Positions 59,333-64,000 of a stretch of 64,000 nt of DNA are shown in pieces. Numbering within the stretch: position 1 is the stretch's first letter; each line of letters starts with the position of its first letter. The stretch spans positions 62,001 through 126,000 of the forward strand of contig NZ_CP108415.1 of the NCBI RefSeq assembly GCF_035978755.1, given 5' to 3'. The translations under genes were made by a program, and so were the position numbers. Origin of the DNA: Streptomyces sp. NBC_01298 (GTDB lineage: Bacteria > Actinomycetota > Actinomycetes > Streptomycetales > Streptomycetaceae). The notes under the pieces were generated by a model. It was not told the origin of the DNA and ran no database searches. It worked only from the letters and a program-made list of their open reading frames with translations.

Positions 59333-60848
59333 AGAGCCCCTCCGCAGCCCACCGGCTTTCGTCGATGACCAGCAGCCAGGCGCGGCCGTCGCTGGTAGTG
59401 ACCTGCATCCGTGCGATCCGGCGTGCTTGTCCTGCCTCCCACCACTGCTCGAGTACGGGCCACGGCCCGGCCCACCCCGTGACGCGGGCCTCGCCGTAGC
59501 CCTCAACGCCGAGCATGGATGGCGGCGCCGGGAGGAGGAGGCGCGCGGAGACCACCACCCGGGCACCGTGGACGTCGGTCAGGGTCGCTGGCAGAGGCAG
59601 GGGAAAGACGGTGGAAGGGTGTGGTGCGGGCAACTGGCCCGGCCAGGGACCAGCCGGTAGACGTCGGCGGGTGTCGTCATCCCCGTACGGGATGCGCCGG
59701 ATCTGCTCGGCCGGGCCGCGGCCGCCGCCGATCTCGACCCGGGTCACCGCCTGGTGGCCAAGGAGCGCCTGCACACGCGCTGCCGCCCGCTCCACTTCGA
59801 GCGGGGTCAGAGCCTCTCCGAACAGCGCCTGCTGCCGCCCCGCGGCCGGTCCCAGGTCCTCGGGGCGCAGCATCAGGCGGGTAATGCCGCCGTCCTCCCC
59901 CGTGCCGAGGGCCCCGGCGTCTGCCCAGGCCTGGACCAGGCCGCGGATGCGTTCGGCCACTGCCAGCGCGGAGAGTCGCCCCTCGTGGCGGAAGACTCGG
60001 GACAGGCTCTGTCCGGTGTGGGCGAGATCGGCGCGCACTTCCAGGCGCGCGCACACCGCTGCGGCTGCCGACAGATCCTCGTGGAGTTGGTCAGCGAGTG
60101 CCTTCGCGGCGAAGGTGAGCCGCTCGACGTGTATCTCGGCCGGTTCGAAGGTGCGAGCTACGACGTGCTCCTCGCCGCCCGGTCGCACGGTGAGCGGGCG
60201 GGTCTCCAGGCCGCGGGCGGTTCGGTGTGCGGCTGCGGCCGGAGCACCGAAGCGGGCGGTCACGCTGTCTGCGGGTAGTGCGGCGAAGGCGCCGACGGTG
60301 CTGAGCCCGAGGCGCTGAAGCAGTTCGCTCAGCCGCGGCAGCCCGAGGACCCCGACCGGGTACGGGGCCAGAAACGCCGCAGTCGCGCCCGCAGGCACGT
60401 TCTGACTTGTCCGGGCGGCAAGCGCGGCCGCGAACATGGTGTCGGCCAGCCCGACCTCCGCCCTGTGGCCTGCCTCTGCGGTGGCTGCACGGAGCCGGTC
60501 GGTGAGCTGGGTTTCCCCACCCCAGTAGCGGGATGGTCCCCTCGAGGGTGCCGCGAGGAGGCCGGGGCGGATCACCTCCAGGTGCGGGAGGACTTCCGTC
60601 TCCAGGCGGCGGACAAGCGGCTCGAAGCCTCGTACTTCAGCTTCGAGGTCGCGGTCGATGATCTGAAGCTGGGGGCAGCGGGCCTGAGCTACCCGCTGGC
60701 GCATTCGTCTGCGGACTCCGGCCCTGCGCGCGGTGGCCGAGCACGCCAGAACGGCCCCACCGGAGACCACTGCGACCGGGAGGTCATCGGGGAATCCCGC
60801 GACGGCTATCGGCCAGTCCGGAACCCAGAGCGACAAAACCCTGCCCAT
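59325..60848 (-). CDS. imuB: Y-family polymerase-like accessory protein ImuB
   Basis: Protein of 507 aa. The start (RVLSLWVPDWPIAVAGFPDD) lacks the catalytic aspartate of active Y-family polymerases, as in known ImuB proteins, so it is probably structural. A QQALFG motif near residue 345 fits a beta-clamp binding site. It links DnaE2 to the clamp. It lies between imuA and dnaE2, seven bases after the imuA-like gene and overlapping dnaE2. Confidence 0.88.
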   Translation of the reverse strand: MGRVLSLWVPDWPIAVAGFPDDLPVAVVSGGAVLACSATARRAGVRRRMRQRVAQARCPQLQIIDRDLEAEVRGFEPLVRRLETEVLPHLEVIRPGLLAAPSRGPSRYWGGETQLTDRLRAATAEAGHRAEVGLADTMFAAALAARTSQNVPAGATAAFLAPYPVGVLGLPRLSELLQRLGLSTVGAFAALPADSVTARFGAPAAAAHRTARGLETRPLTVRPGGEEHVVARTFEPAEIHVERLTFAAKALADQLHEDLSAAAAVCARLEVRADLAHTGQSLSRVFRHEGRLSALAVAERIRGLVQAWADAGALGTGEDGGITRLMLRPEDLGPAAGRQQALFGEALTPLEVERAAARVQALLGHQAVTRVEIGGGRGPAEQIRRIPYGDDDTRRRLPAGPWPGQLPAPHPSTVFPLPLPATLTDVHGARVVVSARLLLPAPPSMLGVEGYGEARVTGWAGPWPVLEQWWEAGQARRIARMQVTTSDGRAWLLVIDESRWAAEGLYG

Positions 60849-60855
60849 AAGGAGC

Positions 60856-61557
60856 TCATCCCAGCACCCGCAGAACTGGTCGGCTCACGGCAGTGTTGTC
60901 CGGCATCCCGCCCGTGGCGGTGTCCGTGTCGGAGCTGACCGGAGCCACCCGGCCGTCGGGGCCGGGCAGCCACAGATCTGCATGCCGGGCTCGCGCGGCC
61001 GCGCCGCGGCCCGTCGAGAGGACCGTTGCACGGCGCCCCCGCAAGAGCCCGAAGCCTTCGCCGACGCCGTCCCATGTCGCCGAGGTGACCTGCAGCCGCA
61101 CGTCGGCTCCGTCCCAGGCAGCGGCCGCCAGCAGTACCGCGCCGCTGCGGCGCATGACCGCGGACAGTCGGCGCAGCACACGGTCCGGCGCGGGGGGCAG
61201 GTGGCCGACCATGACGACGGGGACTGCCTCCAGCACGGTGGCCAGGACCTGCGGCCAGCTTCGTCCGGGAGTGTCGATCCACAGGCCCGCGCCGAGATCC
61301 AGTCCGGCATCTGCGGCCGCTCGCGGTCCGAGCCCGGGCAGCCCCACGGCTGCCCAGCCGGCCGTCCCTGCGGAGGCCTCGGCGGCCAGCGCCAAGAGCA
61401 GCGGCATGTCCGCGCCCGCGGATACCGCCGTGCCCGGGCGGATCCGGCCGCCGGGCAGCAGGGCGCCGAGCGGTGACTGCCCCGGTTGACCGGCGCCGTC
61501 TCGCTCCGCCCGCTCCCTCGCAACCGGTACTACCTGCACACCTTGAATTTCGCGCAC
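60856..61557 (-). CDS. imuA: ImuA-like protein
   Basis: Protein of 233 aa with a RecA-like fold pattern (GLGAGLWIDTPGRSWPQVLA, VVMVGHLPPAPDRVLRRLSA, SGAVLLAAAAWDGADVRLQV). First gene of the mutagenesis operon, in the position of ImuA/ImuA'. No Walker A motif is visible, as in some ImuA variants. GTG 61557 has no clear ribosome site; two LexA-box-like sites overlap its 5' region. Confidence 0.75.
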   Translation of the reverse strand: MREIQGVQVVPVARERAERDGAGQPGQSPLGALLPGGRIRPGTAVSAGADMPLLLALAAEASAGTAGWAAVGLPGLGPRAAADAGLDLGAGLWIDTPGRSWPQVLATVLEAVPVVMVGHLPPAPDRVLRRLSAVMRRSGAVLLAAAAWDGADVRLQVTSATWDGVGEGFGLLRGRRATVLSTGRGAAARARHADLWLPGPDGRVAPVSSDTDTATGGMPDNTAVSRPVLRVLG

Positions 61558-61592
61558 AAGTTCGAATTAATCAAATTCGCACTATCGTTCGA
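61549..61592 (-). promoter_or_regulatory. LexA-box-like sites upstream of imuA
   Basis: Actinobacterial SOS boxes follow TCGAAC-N4-GTTCGA. On the minus strand the site at 61577-61592 reads TCGAAC-GATA-GTGCGA, one mismatch. A weaker site, TCGAAC-TTGT-GCGCGA, overlaps the start codon. Expression is therefore likely to be damage-induced through host LexA. Confidence 0.65.
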
Positions 61593-61867
61593 TGATCGTT
61601 TTGTGTCCCGGTGGATCGGTGGAGCGCTCACCCCGCCGAGCTCCTCAGGGCTGCGTGCCGACGGCACCTGTTCCGCTGTCCGCTGCGGTCGCTACGATGA
61701 CCAAGCACCACCAGGGCAACCGCGCCGCGCCCGGTCCACCACACCACGACGCCCACACCGTCGCGGAGGGCCGCAGACGTCTGAGACTCGCGCGAACGAT
61801 TTCGTCATGCCCTCCTTCCTGGACGGCCGGTGCGTGTGGGGCAGCAGGCCGAGGAATGTGAGACGTC

Positions 61868-62602
61868 ATGACCAACCCCGGCAAGCGTGAGCAGAGCCGC
61901 GCTGTACGCGCGTACCAGCGGGAACACCCCGGTATGTCGCTGGACGAGGCCCGCAAGGCCGTCGCTGCCCGCGCCGGCCGCCGGCTTCGCCTCCCCGACC
62001 GGATTCCTGCCGCTCCCCTCCCCCGCCCCGGCGAGCGGCTGGAGGGCTACGTCCGGCGAGTCGCCGCACGCCTCGGTGTTCAGCAGCACCGGGCGATGGA
62101 GCTCCTCGGACTCGAACCCGGCACCTCGGCCTCGCAGCGCCTGGAGGAGCTCGATGCCGGACTGCCCGAGCGCACAGTCCGGGCCCTGTGCGCGGCCACA
62201 GGAATGGCCTTGGTCCAGGCTCGAGGCCTTAGCGGTCCGGCCTCCGTTGCCAACGATGTCTCGGACCTTCAGGCCCGGGCGCGGCAGGTGCTGGGGGTGC
62301 TGGATGCCAAGAGCTTCCGGCGCGGAGGACAAGACAAGACGACCACGGAGGCCCCGGAGCTGGCCCGTCTCCTGGCCCAGTCGGGCGGACAGCGGATCCT
62401 CATGATGGACATGGACCCGCCCCAAAGTCTCGGCTGGCCCAGCCCTGCACTCGACGACCCCTTCCTCGTCGACCTGCCGTGGCCCGCTGACGGGCGTCGG
62501 CTCCCCGCAGCAGGCGACCTCGTCGACAACGTCCTCACGGAACTCGGGATCACCCCCAGTCACCAGTCAGTTCAGCCGGAGCGGGGCGCCACCGGCGAGT
62601 GA
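61868..62602 (+). CDS. TniQ-like/degenerate ParA chimera
   Basis: Protein of 244 aa. After a helical N-terminus (REHPGMSLDEARKAVAARAG), residues 55-120 resemble TniQ (PRPGERLEGYVRRVAARLGV). Near residue 155 it becomes a ParA-like Walker region: RRGGQDKTTTEAPELARLLA, then ILMMDMDPPQSLGW, which is the ParA deviant Walker A' and D-motif order. The Walker A is altered (GGQDKT for GGVGKT) and the protein ends before Walker B. It is probably not an active partition ATPase. ATG 61868 follows GTGAGACGTC. Confidence 0.6.
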   Translation: MTNPGKREQSRAVRAYQREHPGMSLDEARKAVAARAGRRLRLPDRIPAAPLPRPGERLEGYVRRVAARLGVQQHRAMELLGLEPGTSASQRLEELDAGLPERTVRALCAATGMALVQARGLSGPASVANDVSDLQARARQVLGVLDAKSFRRGGQDKTTTEAPELARLLAQSGGQRILMMDMDPPQSLGWPSPALDDPFLVDLPWPADGRRLPAAGDLVDNVLTELGITPSHQSVQPERGATGE

Positions 62603-62809
62603 CTGATGTCCTGCTCGCGCGGCAGCACGAGCGTGGGACGTAGAGGGCTGCGGTGCCTCGCGCGGGCGCTCTGCGCACGGTCTCCCGCGCCGGAGGTACG
62701 TTCGACGGCGAGGGGTGCGGTCCTGGCCAGCAGGGCCGCGACGGGGACCGCACCCCCGCTGGCCGCAAAAGGCGAAGCCCCTTCACGGTCCACCCCCTAC
62801 GGTGGCGGC

Positions 62810-63709
62810 ATGCGCATGGGGGAGAAGGTGTGGACTCACTGGCCGCTGATCGTCGTCACCCTCGTGACGATCGGCGAAGTGATCTCCACGGCGCGCCATT
62901 CGACGCACCCTGCCGTGGCCGCGTACTGCACGGTTCTCGCCGCAGCCACGTGGGCCTTGAGCGGCCGCCGGACACAGGAGCGCGCAGTGTCAGGAGGCTA
63001 CTTTGCTCAGTTCACCACCTGGGATCTCTATGTCCGGCCGCACACACCGCCTGAAGAACCCACCGCCCTGTACACCGCACTCGCACAGCGCATGCAGCAG
63101 ACAGATCAGCACGTCACCGCATACGCGACGTGCAACGGCTTGGACCGGATCTCCATAGGCCTGCCCCGTCCCCGCGACGCCTTCGCCGATGCCCGCTCCG
63201 CGCGCTACCGCAATGCCGGCCATCTCTGGCTCGGCGCACGCTGGTTCCACCCGCACTACACCCACCACCTGCCGGCCGTCCTCGAACACGAGCTGGCGCA
63301 CATCCGCCGAAACGACACCCGTGGCAGACTCGCCGTTGAGAGCTGCGCCGTCGCGGTATCCGTACTTGCTGCAGGACTGCTCCCCCTGGTTGCCACCTCG
63401 CTGACTGTGCTGGCTGCCTGGCTCGCTACTCGCGCCTTCCGCTGGTGGTCGGAGCTGGCCTGTGACCTCGCGGCCATCCGCGCGTGCGGCCGTGCGTCGG
63501 TCGCCGCCATGTGGACCGCCGACCTCGCCGACGAACGGAACCTGCGGTGGCCGGTCCGGAGCCTCCACGCACTGTGGGCGCTGAACCGGCATCCGCCTCT
63601 GCGTCTGCGCCGCTGGTTCTCCCTGCACATTCCGGGACCGACGTCTGACGCCCGCCATCCCCTGGCACGGTCCCCGATCAGAGCGCACACAGCACCCGGG
63701 AACCAATAG
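62810..63709 (+). CDS. M48-like membrane zinc protease
   Basis: Protein of 299 aa with helices at the start (WPLIVVTLVTIGEVI) and around residues 185-215. The zinc site is HELAHIRRND (HExxH, about residue 162) with a likely third ligand in SELACDLAAI (about 220). This is the M48/HtpX/BlaR-type layout. No partner repressor is adjacent. ATG 62810 has a weak site; the frame is open for 68 codons upstream without a better one. Confidence 0.7.
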   Translation: MRMGEKVWTHWPLIVVTLVTIGEVISTARHSTHPAVAAYCTVLAAATWALSGRRTQERAVSGGYFAQFTTWDLYVRPHTPPEEPTALYTALAQRMQQTDQHVTAYATCNGLDRISIGLPRPRDAFADARSARYRNAGHLWLGARWFHPHYTHHLPAVLEHELAHIRRNDTRGRLAVESCAVAVSVLAAGLLPLVATSLTVLAAWLATRAFRWWSELACDLAAIRACGRASVAAMWTADLADERNLRWPVRSLHALWALNRHPPLRLRRWFSLHIPGPTSDARHPLARSPIRAHTAPGNQ

Positions 63710-63788
63710 CCCCGGCACGCTTCCCTGTGCAGGGTGCGCGCGGACGGGCTCGTCCCCGGCCGACCAGGCGCCACAGGCGACACTTCAG

Positions 63789-63818
63789 ACGCTGGGCCTC
63801 CGGCCGGAGGCCCAGCGT
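63789..63818. terminator. Perfect 30-bp palindromic hairpin
   Basis: 15+15 bp uninterrupted palindrome between the protease gene and the next start; probably the protease terminator. Confidence 0.65.
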
Positions 63819-63879
63819 GGCATGGCGGCGAGTCCCACGGGGTAGGGCGTGCCCACGGCATGTACGTGCGGGAGCTGCG

Positions 63880-64000
63880 ATGACTGGTGATCTGGAACTG
63901 ACTGCGCGATGTGATCGCTGCCTACAGCTGATCGAGAACGGCGCTGGTGTTCTGGAAGTCAACGCTTCCGCTGCTCAGCGCACGCTGGAGCAGTGGTGGC
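63880..64000 (+). CDS. Truncated CDS at window edge
   Basis: ATG 63880 follows GGGAG. The 40 visible residues start MTGDLELTARCDRCLQLIEN; the CxxC pair suggests a zinc site. The gene continues beyond the window, so no family can be given. Confidence 0.6.
   Translation, partial: MTGDLELTARCDRCLQLIENGAGVLEVNASAAQRTLEQWW

Overview
The window is high-GC actinobacterial DNA and almost certainly comes from a Streptomyces or close relative. Evidence is the strong G/C bias at third codon positions, frequent GTG starts, AGGAG-type ribosome binding sites, and many protein types I know mainly from streptomycete plasmids and integrative elements. It carries a MobF relaxase-helicase, a type IV secretion (T4SS) operon, Tap/Tpg-like genes, DnaB-N-domain proteins and an imuA-imuB-dnaE2 mutagenesis operon. 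Together these point to a large conjugative, possibly linear, plasmid. I see no rRNA, tRNA, IS element or CRISPR array.

Layout. (1) 0-7 kb: a PP2C-type phosphatase, a small protein, a membrane/acetyltransferase-like protein and the 4.7-kb relaxase-helicase, all on the minus strand. The 470-bp region upstream of the relaxase is a reasonable place for oriT. One plus-strand coiled-coil/HTH protein follows. (2) About 8-32 kb: a long run of mostly short minus-strand genes, nearly all separated by 200-400 bp. These are not operons. Most genes have their own promoter-like element and many have their own GC-rich hairpin terminator. The element is TTG-N5-CTWRCC-N11-CACNGT with constant spacing. I count 25 copies between 9059 and 32278, all pointing the same way. 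Products include a cytosine methyltransferase, a YgjP-like metallopeptidase, a stand-alone DUF3427 protein, an LPD29-like protein, a DUF3263 protein and many unknowns. (3) 32-38 kb: a Tpg-like/Tap-like gene pair with a double palindromic operator, then a helical protein, a protein with three DnaB-N-like units but no ATPase domain, and a small partner. A possible 85-nt RNA with its own promoter and U-run terminator lies at 38.0-38.1 kb. (4) 38-49 kb: the conjugation apparatus. It has a minus-strand peptidoglycan hydrolase (transglycosylase-like plus M23) and a plus-strand operon of small membrane proteins, a VirB8-like protein, a VirB6-like protein, a VirB4 split into two genes, a VirD4/TraG coupling ATPase and a DUF4913 protein, tightly overlapped. 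(5) 49-55 kb: two XRE/MmyB-like regulators, one ending in a recombinase-type zinc ribbon and helical tail, an XRE plus multi-TM pair, and a cytochrome P450. (6) 55-64 kb: an ATP-dependent DNA ligase-like protein, imuA-imuB-dnaE2 with a LexA-box-like site, a TniQ-like/ParA-like chimera, an M48-like membrane protease and a truncated gene at the right edge.

How the parts fit. Regions 1 and 4 supply DNA processing and transfer. Region 3 looks like replication or telomere maintenance. Region 6 adds damage-inducible mutagenesis and repair. Region 2 is the unusual part. It is a co-oriented array of single-gene units under one shared promoter-like signal, next to the relaxase, and would suit coordinated expression, perhaps early after entry into a new host. 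The shared element is the most notable observation here and I know of no described counterpart.
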